This document shows positions 7,795 through 16,795 of a DNA stretch of 64,000 bases, one piece after another. The stretch comes from Rhodovulum sp. MB263. GTDB taxonomy: Bacteria > Pseudomonadota > Alphaproteobacteria > Rhodobacterales > Rhodobacteraceae. The DNA lies in the NCBI RefSeq assembly GCF_002073975.1, contig NZ_CP020384.1, forward strand, positions 2,480,001 to 2,544,000, written 5' to 3'. Below the pieces are notes generated by a model that saw only the letters and a list, made by a program, of their open reading frames with translations, did not search any database and was not told the DNA's origin. The position numbers and the translations under genes are program-made. The stretch's first letter is position 1; every line of letters begins with the position of its first letter.

Positions 7795-10700
7795 CGATCT
7801 CGATCCTCCGATAAGGTCCGGGTCCGAACTGATCGGACAGTTGTGCAACCTCGACGGCGAAGGGGACGACGGCCCCATCCGCCGCCTGCATGGCCGCCGT
7901 GTAGGTCCAGCCGGGCACGGTCACGGACTCGGCCCGCAATTCGTCCCCGGCAAGGGTCATGACCCGCAGCACATAAAGCTCGCGCGCCTCGCCAAGCGGC
8001 ACCTCGACCGATGCCCAGCTGTCGCCGTCGAGCCGCGTGCGGCGCATCCAGCTCAGCGTCAGATCGCCCCCAGACTGCCTCCGTGCCCCGAGATGGCAAG
8101 GCGCATAAGGTCGAAGCCCGATCCCGTCGAAAGCCAGCTTTGCATGGCTGTAGCTCGGATCGTCATAGGCCTGCGTCCCCGGCCCGAAACGGTAATGCCG
8201 CGCAAGCCCCCGGGCCGAGGCAGGCAGGGCGATCTGCGACAGGCGCGCATCGATCAGGACGACCGTGCTGCCGACCGGCCAGAGCTCCGGCATGTGGGCC
8301 TCGGTTCCCGCCTGCCCCCTGAGCCGCCGCCGCAACTCGTAGGTCCCGGGCGCGACGAGCTCTGCTTCGGCAAACTGGAACAGCTCCCAACCCGCGGCAT
8401 CGCCCGTTCCTATGGCCGCCAGATTTGCGCCCGCCAGCAGCTCGGCCTCCCCGACCGAGGACAGGGTTCCCGAGGCAATTTTCACCCGCAAGGCGGGTCC
8501 CCGGTCCCAACGTCCCGGCGCCGCCGCATGAAGCGGGGTCTCGGCAACCCCGATCACGGCCGGGCGCTCCAGCGTGGTGTTCAGGCTATACCCCGCATCC
8601 TCGACCGCCGCGTAAAGATCGACGCTTCCGGGCCAGGGCACCGCAGCTGCCGCCAGATAGGGCGCATGCGGCACCTCGTCTCCGGTCAGAAGCGGCAGAT
8701 CCATGAACAGGGCATGGACCGGCACCGGTGCTGCGAAAGCGGCCTGGACCACGCCCCGATCCTCTATGCGGGGCGGCAGATACAGCCCGCGCTCGACCCG
8801 CACCGCCTCGATCCGGCGCGCCTCCCCGAGATCGACCCGGTCGATCCGGTAATCGCCGGAGGACAGATGCATGACATCGCCCGCCCCCACCGACAGCGAT
8901 GACAACGGCAACGCCAGCTGCACCCGGTCGCGTGCGACACGCGATTCGGCAAGCCAGCGTTCGACGATGGCCTGCCCCTCGGCACCGGTCAGCACCAGCG
9001 GCAACTCGCTGGCCGAGACCGTCCGGCTGGGCTCGTCTGGAAAGATCGCCTCCGCGGCACGGGTCTCATAGGCGCCATCGGCCTCGATGAAGGACAACCG
9101 CACCCGCCCGGCAGTTTCCGCATCGGGCGTCCGGCTGTGTTCGATATCGCCCGCCAGCTCGCCGGTCCGGGCCAGATCGGCGGCATCGATGACCACACCC
9201 TCCCGGCCGTCGCGGTTGAAGAAGGTGATCCGCCCGTCGCGTTCGGCCGCCTCGATGCCATAGGCCAGCATCAAGGGCTGCAGCGCCGCCCGCGCCCCGG
9301 CGAGATCGCCGATGACATAGCCCCGCACCAGACCATAGACACCAGAGACATCCGGATCGGCAACGCCCGCCCCGGTGCAGATCTCGCGGATCACCGCATC
9401 CAGCGACTGAGCCGAGGCGCGCCCATTCAGCCAGTGGCCCCGGCCGTAATTGGCGCCATCCGACCAGAGCGCATGATTGCCCGGAAACTGCGGATAGGGC
9501 CGGGCATCCCATGCCCAGACATGGGCGCGGGACATGTCGACCATCGGCGCTCCGTAAAGCGCCGAGACCGGATTGATCGCGGGATCGGCCCAATAGCCCA
9601 GCATCGCCCGCAGATACTGATGCTGGATCAGGTCGTCGCGTGCGCCGGTCGAATAGGGCGGCAACGCGTTCTCCGAAGATTTCGGATCGCTGAAGAGGTT
9701 GGGCGCATTGGTGCCCTTGTCGACGGCCGGGCAGCCGAGCTCGGTGAACCAGATCGGCTTCGATTGCGGCACCCAGGCGGTCGGCTCCGCGCTGCGCACC
9801 CCGTCGATCCGGTCGTGATGGGCATTCTGCCACCAGCTCCGGAGATCCTTGTAGCGCCAGACCCAGGGCTCGCCATAAGCCCCATCGGAGATCGGGCTGC
9901 GGATCTGTGCATCGCGCGCCGCCTGCGAGGCGTAATACCAGTCGAACCCTTCTCCGCCCTCGATATTCGAGCGCAGATAGTCCTGATCGTAGATCGTTCC
10001 CCAACCGGCATCGGCATGCTCATCGCCATCGCGCCAGTCCGACAGCGGCATGTAATTGTCGATCCCGACGAAATCGATCGCAGGATCGGCCCAGAGCGGA
10101 TCGAGATGGAACAGCACATCGCCTGTCCCGTCTTCGGGATGAAAACCGAAATATTCGCTCCAGTCGGCCGCATAGCCGATCTGGCAGGACGGGCCGACGA
10201 TCTCGCGCACATCCGCCGCCAGCGCGCGCAGCGCGTCCACCGCCGGAAACCGCCCCTCCGCGCCCCGGATCGTCGTCAGCCCGCGCAGCTCCGAGCCGAT
10301 GCAAAAGGCAGAGACCCCGCCCGCCAGAGCACACAGATGGGCGTAATGCAGGATGAAGCGGCGATAGCTCCACTCCTCCGGTCCCGAATACAGAATGCCC
10401 TGTCCGGAAACCGCGAAATCCTCCGGCCGCGCGGCCCCGAAGAACAGCGCCACCTCATCCTCGGCAAACCGGCTGCCATCGGTCGTGAAGGCGTGGCTCG
10501 GCGCGAAATTCAGCGTGATGCGACCGCGCCAGGGCAAGGGCGGCTGCCCCGCCGCCCCGGTATAGGGATCGATCAGGGAGTTGCCCGCAAGCTGGTCCAT
10601 CAGAATGAACGGGTAGAAGACCGCCTCCTGCCCGCGCTGACGCAGCGCCCGGATCGCTTCGACGACACTGGCATCGGCCGGCGTACCGCCATAGACCGGC

Positions 10701-11686
10701 TTGCCGTCGACATGAGGCACGACTTCGGCCATGCTCCGGCTCAGCCCCGCGACCCGCCAGGGCATCGGCCGGCCGTCGAATTCAGTCTGCTCGACCTTGG
10801 GCCTGGGCCGCGCCACCGGCGCCCGCAGATCCGAGGCAAACCAGCTCACCACCAGAGAAACCGAGCCGACATTCGGCAATTCGCCCTGCAGCATGTCGAG
10901 AGATGTCGCAATGTCGGTCTTGCCGCTGGGGGTGTTGACATTGACCGAAGCGGCCTGCCCGGGCCCGTAGGAGAAATGAACCGGCGTCGTCGCCAATGCG
11001 TATTCACCCGTGCCCGGGATCAGAGCCATGCCCCGCACCAGCCCGGGCAGATCGTCAACCGCACCGGCGGCGCGGCGCACCACCTCGAAGGTCAGCTGCG
11101 GCACCCGGTTGCCGAACCGGGCCAGCTCCATGTCCTCGATCACGACATAGGCCGTCCCGCGATAGGCCGGAGCACGCCCCTCTCCTTCGACCGCCTCGAT
11201 CAAGGCATCGGGCAGCTGGTCCTCCGCCCCGTCATAAACCCGCATCGTCAGAGATTGCGGCTCGATCTCGGTCCCGTCCGCCCAGATCCGGCCGACCCGG
11301 GCGATCCGACCTTCGCAAAGCGCGATGCCCAGGCTCACCGAATAGCTGTATTCCTTGACCTTGGGCTTGCTGGGCGCCCCCTTGCCGCCACCACGCGTGC
11401 TGACCGTCTCGCGAAAGCGCGAGGCCCAGATCACCTGCCCCGCGACCCGCGCCCGCCCCCAGAGCCGCCCCAGCGCCGCCCCCTCGCTTGCCCCGGTCAG
11501 GCGAAACCGCTCGACCTTGCCGGTCTCGACCGCCTGCGATCCGCTGCCCAGCAACTGCTGATCGATCACCCGCCCCAGCGTCGCACCGACCGCCCGGCCA
11601 AGGACCGCGCTCGACAGCCCCAGCACCGAGCCGCCCAGCGCCGAACCGGCCGCTGCGCCGGCCGCCGACAATACGATTGTCGCCAT
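7787..11686 (-). CDS. GTA host-specificity / baseplate hub protein (orfg15), glycoside-hydrolase TIM-barrel type
   Basis: The largest protein of the cluster (1299 residues), matching GTA orfg15, the tail-tip protein that contacts the host envelope. It opens with a hydrophobic Ala/Gly-rich N-terminus (IVLSAAGAAAGSALGG). A TIM-barrel glycoside-hydrolase-like module runs about residues 440-760 (AFCIGSELRGLTTI, IDFVGIDNYMPLSDW, PIWFTELGCPAVDKG, where the Glu is a candidate catalytic acid). Phage-tail-3-type and C-terminal beta-rich regions follow. It begins 3 bases after orfg14. Full length and uninterrupted, so apparently functional. Confidence 0.93.
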   Translation of the reverse strand: MATIVLSAAGAAAGSALGGSVLGLSSAVLGRAVGATLGRVIDQQLLGSGSQAVETGKVERFRLTGASEGAALGRLWGRARVAGQVIWASRFRETVSTRGGGKGAPSKPKVKEYSYSVSLGIALCEGRIARVGRIWADGTEIEPQSLTMRVYDGAEDQLPDALIEAVEGEGRAPAYRGTAYVVIEDMELARFGNRVPQLTFEVVRRAAGAVDDLPGLVRGMALIPGTGEYALATTPVHFSYGPGQAASVNVNTPSGKTDIATSLDMLQGELPNVGSVSLVVSWFASDLRAPVARPRPKVEQTEFDGRPMPWRVAGLSRSMAEVVPHVDGKPVYGGTPADASVVEAIRALRQRGQEAVFYPFILMDQLAGNSLIDPYTGAAGQPPLPWRGRITLNFAPSHAFTTDGSRFAEDEVALFFGAARPEDFAVSGQGILYSGPEEWSYRRFILHYAHLCALAGGVSAFCIGSELRGLTTIRGAEGRFPAVDALRALAADVREIVGPSCQIGYAADWSEYFGFHPEDGTGDVLFHLDPLWADPAIDFVGIDNYMPLSDWRDGDEHADAGWGTIYDQDYLRSNIEGGEGFDWYYASQAARDAQIRSPISDGAYGEPWVWRYKDLRSWWQNAHHDRIDGVRSAEPTAWVPQSKPIWFTELGCPAVDKGTNAPNLFSDPKSSENALPPYSTGARDDLIQHQYLRAMLGYWADPAINPVSALYGAPMVDMSRAHVWAWDARPYPQFPGNHALWSDGANYGRGHWLNGRASAQSLDAVIREICTGAGVADPDVSGVYGLVRGYVIGDLAGARAALQPLMLAYGIEAAERDGRITFFNRDGREGVVIDAADLARTGELAGDIEHSRTPDAETAGRVRLSFIEADGAYETRAAEAIFPDEPSRTVSASELPLVLTGAEGQAIVERWLAESRVARDRVQLALPLSSLSVGAGDVMHLSSGDYRIDRVDLGEARRIEAVRVERGLYLPPRIEDRGVVQAAFAAPVPVHALFMDLPLLTGDEVPHAPYLAAAAVPWPGSVDLYAAVEDAGYSLNTTLERPAVIGVAETPLHAAAPGRWDRGPALRVKIASGTLSSVGEAELLAGANLAAIGTGDAAGWELFQFAEAELVAPGTYELRRRLRGQAGTEAHMPELWPVGSTVVLIDARLSQIALPASARGLARHYRFGPGTQAYDDPSYSHAKLAFDGIGLRPYAPCHLGARRQSGGDLTLSWMRRTRLDGDSWASVEVPLGEARELYVLRVMTLAGDELRAESVTVPGWTYTAAMQAADGAVVPFAVEVAQLSDQFGPGPYRRIEIDG

Positions 11687-11689
11687 GGA

Positions 11690-12133
11690 TCAGATCCTTT
11701 CCGGGAAGGCGAACCGGGCAACGATCCGCCGCGCCCAGGGCGCGGAGAGCGAGCTTTCGACGACGCCGCGGCCGGAATAGGCGTGAATGAAGCTGGGCAT
11801 CTCGAACACCCGCCCCTGCAGGCCGAGATGCTTGGCCACCGTGTCGTCGCGCATCCGGAACAGGATGACATCGCCCTCGGCGGCCTCCTCCAGCGGTCGG
11901 ACGAGAAGATGCCGCCTCGCCGCCCGCCACAGGACCTCCTCGCCCTGAGGCTCGGACCAGTCCGGCGTATAGGGCGGCACCTCTTCCGGCTCGCCGCCGT
12001 AAAGCGCGCGCCAGACGCCGCGCAACAGGCCCAGACAATCGGCCCCGGCGCCCCGCACCGTGCCCTGATGCCGATACGGCGTTCCGATCCAGCGCCGCGC
12101 CTCGGCGGCGGCCCGCTCTCCCATACTGATCAT
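11690..12133 (-). CDS. GTA cell-wall peptidase, NlpC/P60 family (orfg14)
   Basis: A 147-residue NlpC/P60 phage-type peptidase expected to cut peptidoglycan during DNA delivery. The nucleophile is the Cys in GADCLGLLRGVW (about residue 33) and the catalytic His is likely in VAKHLGLQ. The open frame extends to 12190, but ATG 12133 forms an ATGA overlap with the orfg13 stop and gives the usual MISMGERAAAEARRWIGTPY start. It sits between orfg13 and orfg15, the RcGTA order. Confidence 0.92.
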   Translation of the reverse strand: MISMGERAAAEARRWIGTPYRHQGTVRGAGADCLGLLRGVWRALYGGEPEEVPPYTPDWSEPQGEEVLWRAARRHLLVRPLEEAAEGDVILFRMRDDTVAKHLGLQGRVFEMPSFIHAYSGRGVVESSLSAPWARRIVARFAFPERI

Positions 12134-13017
12134 GACTTCAGACTTCCCCCGTCGTTCACACCGGCACGGGTCGGATAGCTCATCAGCCAATCCTCGCCCG
12201 GGATATCCGGAAACCCTCTGAAATTCAGGAAATTGTCGAACTTGCTGCGGCAGGTCTCGGCCCGCCGGTCGCAGCCCGCGATCAGCCGCAGAGTGTCCCC
12301 CGCGCCGACCGGGCCCCGGATCTCGGACCAGAGCTCGATCACCCGAAGCCCATTCTCCTCGCGATCGCCCTTGATCGCACCCGCAAGCCCGGCCGCGGGG
12401 CCCGACACCACCTCAAGCCGGCCCTGCTCGAACCAATGCGCCGCAAAGCCGGACAGCCCCTCGAAACGGAACGCCCGATGCCCGGTCACCGACACCGCAG
12501 CCAGGACGGTCGAGAAGCCCTCCTGCCCGGTGTCGAAACGACAGGCCCCATCGCCCAGAACCGCACCGCAGGGCACCTGATAGATCTGCCCCTGCGGCTG
12601 GTTCAGCCCCTCGGCCAGACCGCGCAGCTCGGCCTCGAAGGCCCCGGCCGTCCGGGTCATCTCGCCCAGCGTCCCGGTGAAGATCAGCGCGTGCTGTTCG
12701 GGCTCGCGCCAGTTCACCAGCCAGATCCTCAACCCCGCGCCGTCATAGCGTCCGGCCGAGATATCCTCCTCGGTGATCGCCTCCGAACTCAGCGCCGAAA
12801 CCGCAGCCGAATTGTCGACGGAAAGCCCGGTGGTCTGGCTCAGCGCCCGCGCCGTCATGCCGGTATCGGCGCGGAAGGTGATCCCGCCAAAGACAAGATC
12901 GCGGTCGTGATCGGTGAATCCCAGCACGACGCCGTCCCGCCGGACCAGCGCCCAAGCCCGGGCAAGCGTTGTCGCACCGCTTTCCAGATGCGCCAGAAAT
13001 GTCCCCGACAGCGCCAT
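12130..13017 (-). CDS. GTA tail protein, DUF2163 / baseplate hub (orfg13)
   Basis: A 295-residue DUF2163-family protein. Characteristic features are the N-terminal LAHLESGATTLARAWALVRRDG, GFTDHDRDL and the Cys-bearing C-terminal part (CGAVLGDGACRFDT; GCDRRAETCRSKFDNFLNFRGFP). The corresponding RcGTA protein is a tail-tip hub component, and the conserved cysteines have been linked to an iron-sulfur site in that family (established knowledge, not visible here beyond the cysteines). It overlaps orfg12 by one base and orfg14 by four. Confidence 0.92.
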   Translation of the reverse strand: MALSGTFLAHLESGATTLARAWALVRRDGVVLGFTDHDRDLVFGGITFRADTGMTARALSQTTGLSVDNSAAVSALSSEAITEEDISAGRYDGAGLRIWLVNWREPEQHALIFTGTLGEMTRTAGAFEAELRGLAEGLNQPQGQIYQVPCGAVLGDGACRFDTGQEGFSTVLAAVSVTGHRAFRFEGLSGFAAHWFEQGRLEVVSGPAAGLAGAIKGDREENGLRVIELWSEIRGPVGAGDTLRLIAGCDRRAETCRSKFDNFLNFRGFPDIPGEDWLMSYPTRAGVNDGGSLKS

Positions 13018-13649
13018 CAGATCCGCAGCTCCACCACAGGAACCGAGGGCACTTCGCCTGCCCGGAAGCTCTCGACCGAGCTTTGGATCCGATCGGTATC
13101 GAAGCGCACCGGCACATCGAATTCGAACCCTGCGGTAACGACCGCTCCCACAGGCGGCGCCTCGGCCAGCGTCACCAGACCGGAGGCGAGGTCGATCATG
13201 TAATCGGCCGGCGCGAACAGCTCGATCCCGTCCTGGGCCAGCCGAACCGTGCCCGCGACCGGCTTTGCGATCGGCCGCACATAGGACTGCCCGCCCGAGG
13301 CATAGGTTTTCCGAAGCTGGAACCGGACCGTGGCGCCATCGCCCGAACCGATCACCTGATCGCCCGGTGCGACATCGGCCGAGGGGCGGCAGGACTTGTA
13401 ATCCGACCAGTCCTTCCAGCGGAACCCGTAAAGCTGGCCGCGCCGCGCCTCGAAGAAGGCGATCAGCTGCTCGACATCGTCGAGCGAACTCATTGCGACC
13501 CCGGCATCATAGCGTCGTCGGGCATGCTCCCAGGGGGTGTTGCGCTCCTCGAAGCCGTTGGCGAGGGTGACGATCTCGGTCCGGCGCTCGGGCCCCCCCA
13601 CCGAGCCGAAGCTGAGATTGGCCGGGAAACGGACTTCGTGAAATGCCAT
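13017..13649 (-). CDS. GTA distal tail protein, DUF2460 (orfg12)
   Basis: A 210-residue DUF2460-family protein (MAFHEVRFPANLSFGSVGGPERRTE start; EERNTPWEHARRRYDAGVA; FRWKDWSDYKSC). In RcGTA the homologue forms the distal tail ring between the tail tube and the hub. It is separated from orfg11 by 15 bases and shares the final A of its TGATG junction with orfg13. Complete and of normal length. Confidence 0.93.
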   Translation of the reverse strand: MAFHEVRFPANLSFGSVGGPERRTEIVTLANGFEERNTPWEHARRRYDAGVAMSSLDDVEQLIAFFEARRGQLYGFRWKDWSDYKSCRPSADVAPGDQVIGSGDGATVRFQLRKTYASGGQSYVRPIAKPVAGTVRLAQDGIELFAPADYMIDLASGLVTLAEAPPVGAVVTAGFEFDVPVRFDTDRIQSSVESFRAGEVPSVPVVELRI

Positions 13650-13664
13650 AGGCGGTTTCCTCCC

Positions 13665-14333
13665 TCACCTGTTGCGCTGGGCGCGCGAGAGCAGGCGACT
13701 CATCTCGGCCGCGATCTGGCTCTGACTGCGCGCAAACCCCTGCACGTCCGGCGTGTTGATGTTCATGACGATCTGGATCGGCCGCGCCGGGCCGCCGCTG
13801 TCCGACCGCACGCCAAGGCGGCCATCGGCGCCGCGCGACAGCGGCAGGATCGCCTCGGGCCCGGCCTCGCCCATCAGCCCGGTCGCGCCCCGCATCGGAA
13901 AATACGTTGCCTGCGCCACGATGCCCCCGGAGGCAAAGGGAACGACTCGCCCCTGCGAGAAGCTCGCCCCCCTGGCAAAGGGCAAGGCGGCGCCCATCAG
14001 CCCCTCGATCCCGCTCGCAATCAACCCGCTCAGCTGCCCCTGCACCGGCTTCACGGCTGCGGCATAGGTCGCGTTGGCCACCGAATTGGCGACCGATTTC
14101 AGCGCGTCCGAGAGTTTCATCCCATCGAAGACCAACCCGTCGAAAGCCCCCCTCAGGCCGCGCCCGATGGCATTCGACAGCGACCCCACCTCGCGATTGG
14201 TCAGCGTCAGCGTGTCCCGCATCCGCAGAAGTCCCAGCTCGAAGGCCGCCGCGGTCCCGCTCGCCCCCCCCAGGGTCGTCTCCAGCGCCTCCAGTTGCGC
14301 CTCGAATGTCTCGATGTCCTCAGCCTCTGCCAT
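13665..14333 (-). CDS. GTA tail tape measure protein (orfg11)
   Basis: A 222-residue short tape measure protein, consistent with the short GTA tail. The N-terminal helix is coiled-coil-like (EDIETFEAQLEALETTL). The central part is Ala/Gly-rich and hydrophobic (SVANSVANATYAAAVKPVQGQL; GIEGLMGAALPFARG). The C-terminal FASGGIVAQATYFPM and GLMGEAGPEAILPLSRG signatures are those of phage tape measures. It starts 3 bases after the small chaperone-like gene. Confidence 0.92.
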   Translation of the reverse strand: MAEAEDIETFEAQLEALETTLGGASGTAAAFELGLLRMRDTLTLTNREVGSLSNAIGRGLRGAFDGLVFDGMKLSDALKSVANSVANATYAAAVKPVQGQLSGLIASGIEGLMGAALPFARGASFSQGRVVPFASGGIVAQATYFPMRGATGLMGEAGPEAILPLSRGADGRLGVRSDSGGPARPIQIVMNINTPDVQGFARSQSQIAAEMSRLLSRAQRNR

Positions 14334-14336
14334 GGC

Positions 14337-14531
14337 CTATCCTTCGCCCCTCGTTTTGTCCGGAAAGGCGCGAGCCAGTTCCTCCAGCCGCACCCGGCTC
14401 ATGGGGGCAGGCCCGCCATCGGCCCCCAGCATCAGCATCAGTTCGGCAGGCGTAAGCCCCCAGAACTCGGACGGCCTCAATCCCAGCCCCCGGATGCCCG
14501 CGCGCATCAGCGCGCCCCAGTCAAAGCCCAT
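14337..14531 (-). CDS. GTA tail assembly chaperone-like protein (orfg10.1)
   Basis: A 64-residue protein, MGFDWGALMRAGIRGLGLRP at the start and LTPAELMLMLG in the middle, the signature of the rcc01693-type small protein located before the GTA tape measure gene. The open frame runs upstream to 14672, but ATG 14531 gives the family N-terminus and overlaps the end of orfg10 by 11 bases. Position before a tape measure gene fits a tail assembly chaperone. Confidence 0.85.
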   Translation of the reverse strand: MGFDWGALMRAGIRGLGLRPSEFWGLTPAELMLMLGADGGPAPMSRVRLEELARAFPDKTRGEG

Positions 14532-14853
14532 CGTGTTTCGCCTCGGGCAGGGTGAAGGCCCGCGCCAGAAGCTGCGCGGCAGCCTGAGCGGCGGCGATCG
14601 GGCCGCCCCCGATATCTGCCTCGGCCAGATCGGAGGTCGTTCCCTGCCAGCCGCCGCCGCGCAACCCGGCAAGCAAAAGTGCGATCACGTCGCGGGTCGC
14701 GAAATGCCCCTCTTCGTAGCGCTCGATCAGCGCAAGCAGCGTATCGGCGCCCAGCGCCGCCTCCAGTTCGGCCAATGCGCCGAGCGTAAGCTTGAGAACC
14801 TGACGCTCTCCGTCGACCATCAGCGCCACTTCTCCTGCATGGGGATTTGGCAT
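14521..14853 (-). CDS. GTA tail assembly protein (orfg10, gene transfer agent family)
   Basis: A 110-residue protein with the GEVALMVDGERQVLKLTLGA start typical of GTA orfg10 proteins, followed by helices (ALAELEAALGADTLLALIERY). Two starts are possible: ATG 14853 (MPNPHAGEV) and a GTG at 14859 that forms a GTGA overlap with the stop of the tail tube gene. The ATG is preferred on family pattern. With the overlapping small downstream gene it resembles a split tail assembly chaperone pair. Confidence 0.85.
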   Translation of the reverse strand: MPNPHAGEVALMVDGERQVLKLTLGALAELEAALGADTLLALIERYEEGHFATRDVIALLLAGLRGGGWQGTTSDLAEADIGGGPIAAAQAAAQLLARAFTLPEAKHDGL

Positions 14854-14855
14854 GG

Positions 14856-15269
14856 TCACATCGCCGTAAAGCTGAGGACACCGGCCGAGGCGAGCGTCAT
14901 TTCATAGGTGGCCTCGCCATTATGGCTGCCGGCATATTCCAGGCTGCTGACCTGAAACCGCCCTTCGACGACCCCGAAATCCGGGATCACCAGCTGGAAA
15001 AGCGGCGTGAGACCGTCGAAGAAGACCTGCCGGGCACGGGCATCGGTCTCGGCATCCTTGAAGACGCCCGAACCGCTGATCGTGGCGGTCTTGACCCCCG
15101 CACCGGCCAGCAATTCACGCCAGCCCCCCTGGCTTTCCAGGCTGGTCACGTCGACCGGCTCGGCATTGAAGCTGATGCGCGAGGCCCGCAGCCCCGCGAA
15201 GGTCGAGAAGTCTCCCGAGCCGGAGAGGTCGACCTTGATGAGAAGATCCTTGCCGTTCTGCGCCGTCAT
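14856..15269 (-). CDS. GTA major tail tube protein (orfg9), TP901-1 type
   Basis: A 137-residue major tail protein of the TP901-1-like family: MTAQNGKDLLIKVDLSGSGD start, SFNAEPVDVTSLESQGGWRE (the typical NxxxVDVTs pattern), GSGVFKDAETDARARQ and a C-terminal EYAGSHNGEATYEMTLASAG. It polymerises into the short tail tube. The frame remains open upstream to 15755 without coding character; ATG 15269 matches the family. Confidence 0.93.
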   Translation of the reverse strand: MTAQNGKDLLIKVDLSGSGDFSTFAGLRASRISFNAEPVDVTSLESQGGWRELLAGAGVKTATISGSGVFKDAETDARARQVFFDGLTPLFQLVIPDFGVVEGRFQVSSLEYAGSHNGEATYEMTLASAGVLSFTAM

Positions 15270-15292
15270 TTCGCGTACTCCACATGTGTCAT

Positions 15293-15703
15293 TCAATCGT
15301 CCTCGACCCGGACGGAGAACCGCAGGTCGATGCGACGCTGATCCTTCGCGCCGACGCGCCGGGCACGGGCGCGGTCGAACCAGAGCCCGACCACCCTCCC
15401 CCGGGCGAGCGCGAGCGGCGCCGCGGACAGGGCGTCCGAGATAGCTCCGGCGGCAGCCTTGGCCCGGGCGAACCCGCTCTCCTCGCTGACAACCGAGATC
15501 GTCACGCGGTGCAGAGCCCCGTCCGCGCCCTTGTCGGACGCGTCGCGGACCTCTTCCGGCCCGAGGCTCACATAGATCGGCGGAAGACGCCCCGCAGGCA
15601 TCGCGTCGAAGATCGCATCCCCGACGATGGCAGTAATGGCGGCATGCCCCGAAATCCGCTCGAAGATCGCGGCCTGCAGCGCCGCCGCCATGCCATAGCT
15701 CAT
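15293..15703 (-). CDS. GTA tail terminator protein, DUF3168 (orfg8)
   Basis: A 136-residue DUF3168 protein (MSYGMAAALQAAIFERI start; IYVSLGPEEVRDASDKG; HRVTISVVSEESGFARAK). DUF3168 proteins cap the tail tube at the head-tail junction. It overlaps orfg7 by four bases (ATGA) and lies 23 bases before the tail tube gene. Confidence 0.92.
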   Translation of the reverse strand: MSYGMAAALQAAIFERISGHAAITAIVGDAIFDAMPAGRLPPIYVSLGPEEVRDASDKGADGALHRVTISVVSEESGFARAKAAAGAISDALSAAPLALARGRVVGLWFDRARARRVGAKDQRRIDLRFSVRVEDD

Positions 15704-16041
15704 GCTGCGATCTCCTCTTCCGCGTAGCAGGCCAGATAGAGGCCGCGCGCGTCATGCTCGGTCACCGCATGGATGTGAAAGACCCGCGCGCCTTCGCGGA
15801 ACCTCTGCCCGGCCGCGGGCCGGGAAGGCGCACCGGGCGGAGCGCCCCGGACCACGACCCGGTAAAGCACCCGCGACAAGGCCAGTTCCTCGCCGCCCCG
15901 CTCGCCCGCCATGCGCGGGCTCATCTCGGCCCAAAGCATACCGCGCGGCACCCAGGTTTCGGAAAAGCCGCCCGCGCCATCGGCGACAGGAACCGGCACC
16001 TCGAGAACCAGCTGCCGGTTCAGCATCGGTATCCGGCTCAT
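15700..16041 (-). CDS. GTA head closure / stopper protein (orfg7)
   Basis: A 113-residue head-tail adaptor (HK97 gp7/SPP1 gp16-like): LNRQLVLEVPVPVADGAGGF start, GGFSETWVPRGMLWAEM, and a beta-rich C-terminus (RVFHIHAVTEHDARGLYLAC). It overlaps both neighbours by four bases, indicating translational coupling from orfg6 to orfg8. Confidence 0.92.
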   Translation of the reverse strand: MSRIPMLNRQLVLEVPVPVADGAGGFSETWVPRGMLWAEMSPRMAGERGGEELALSRVLYRVVVRGAPPGAPSRPAAGQRFREGARVFHIHAVTEHDARGLYLACYAEEEIAA

Positions 16042-16637
16042 CGTGGACCTCCCGCCGTCAGACGCAACGGCCGCCAGCGATCGGTAAGCGCCACGACACC
16101 GAACGGCATCGCGCCTTTGCCAGTCGGCTGCTCGACCCGGTTTTCGTAGTAATGCGCGGCCAGCAACAGCACCGCATGGCCCAGATCCTCGGGCACCGCC
16201 TCCCAGTCCGGGCCGAACCCCGCCTCGAAGTCGATCCGTACGCGGCCCTCGAAGGGAATGCCGGGCATCGTGCCCCCCGTCCCCCGCAGCTGCGGCGCAT
16301 GGGTGTCGGTCACCAGCCGGTAGCGGGCGGGCGGAACCGCAACTGCGCTGCCATTTCGGTCAACGACCCGGATTTCGGTCACGGCCCGCACCGGGGCAAC
16401 CGGCAAGCCCTGCCGGTCGCTCTGGCGCCAGCAATGCAGCTCATAGCTGAAACTGCGGGCGATCAGGGCCTTTCCGGTCCGCGCCTCGACCGCCGCGATG
16501 GCGGCCCGGAGCAGCGTCTCGAGATAGGCGTCCTGGTTTTCCTCTCCGGCAAATCCCGTCCCCAGACGCAGCTGCGCCTTGAACTGCGCAAGCGGAAGCG
16601 CCGCTCCGGGCACCGTCGTCTGCTCGATCAGCATCAT
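16038..16637 (-). CDS. GTA head-tail adaptor (orfg6), phiE125 gp8 family
   Basis: A 199-residue connector protein of the phiE125 gp8/HK97 gp6 type (LAQFKAQLRLGTGFAGEEND-like start with AYLETLLRAAIAAVEARTGKAL; C-terminal DLGHAVLLLAAHYYENRVEQ). It follows the capsid gene after a 158-base gap with a long hairpin. Its own ribosome site GGAG lies about 10 bases before the first of two ATG codons (MMLIEQ). Confidence 0.92.
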   Translation of the reverse strand: MMLIEQTTVPGAALPLAQFKAQLRLGTGFAGEENQDAYLETLLRAAIAAVEARTGKALIARSFSYELHCWRQSDRQGLPVAPVRAVTEIRVVDRNGSAVAVPPARYRLVTDTHAPQLRGTGGTMPGIPFEGRVRIDFEAGFGPDWEAVPEDLGHAVLLLAAHYYENRVEQPTGKGAMPFGVVALTDRWRPLRLTAGGPR

Positions 16638-16674
16638 CTTGTGGTTTCTCCGCTTTGCCTTGCTGCAAGGACGA

Positions 16675-16740
16675 CGCGCGCAGCCCCGTCCCGCCCTGCC
16701 GGAGGGACCGACCGGACAGGGCCTTGCGGGGCTGCGCGCG
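16675..16740 (-). other. Long hairpin between GTA capsid gene and orfg6
   Basis: CGCGCGCAGCCCCG at 16675-16688 and its exact complement at 16727-16740 give a 14-bp stem. Inside, CCCTGCCGG and CCGGACAGGG add a further almost complete stem. No U-run follows on the minus strand, so it looks like an mRNA-stabilising or processing structure, or a ribosome/RNase boundary, after the most needed structural gene, and less like an intrinsic terminator. Confidence 0.8.
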
Positions 16741-16795
16741 CCTCACCGCCCCGAGACCGGGGACCGGTGTGGATGCGGTGCCGGATCGCCTGCGA

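Noticed and set aside
9137-12178. 1013-codon open frame on the plus strand across GTA g14-g15
   Set aside because: Antisense to clear GTA genes; Arg/Pro/Gly-rich translation without family pattern, a usual by-product of GC-rich codon bias.
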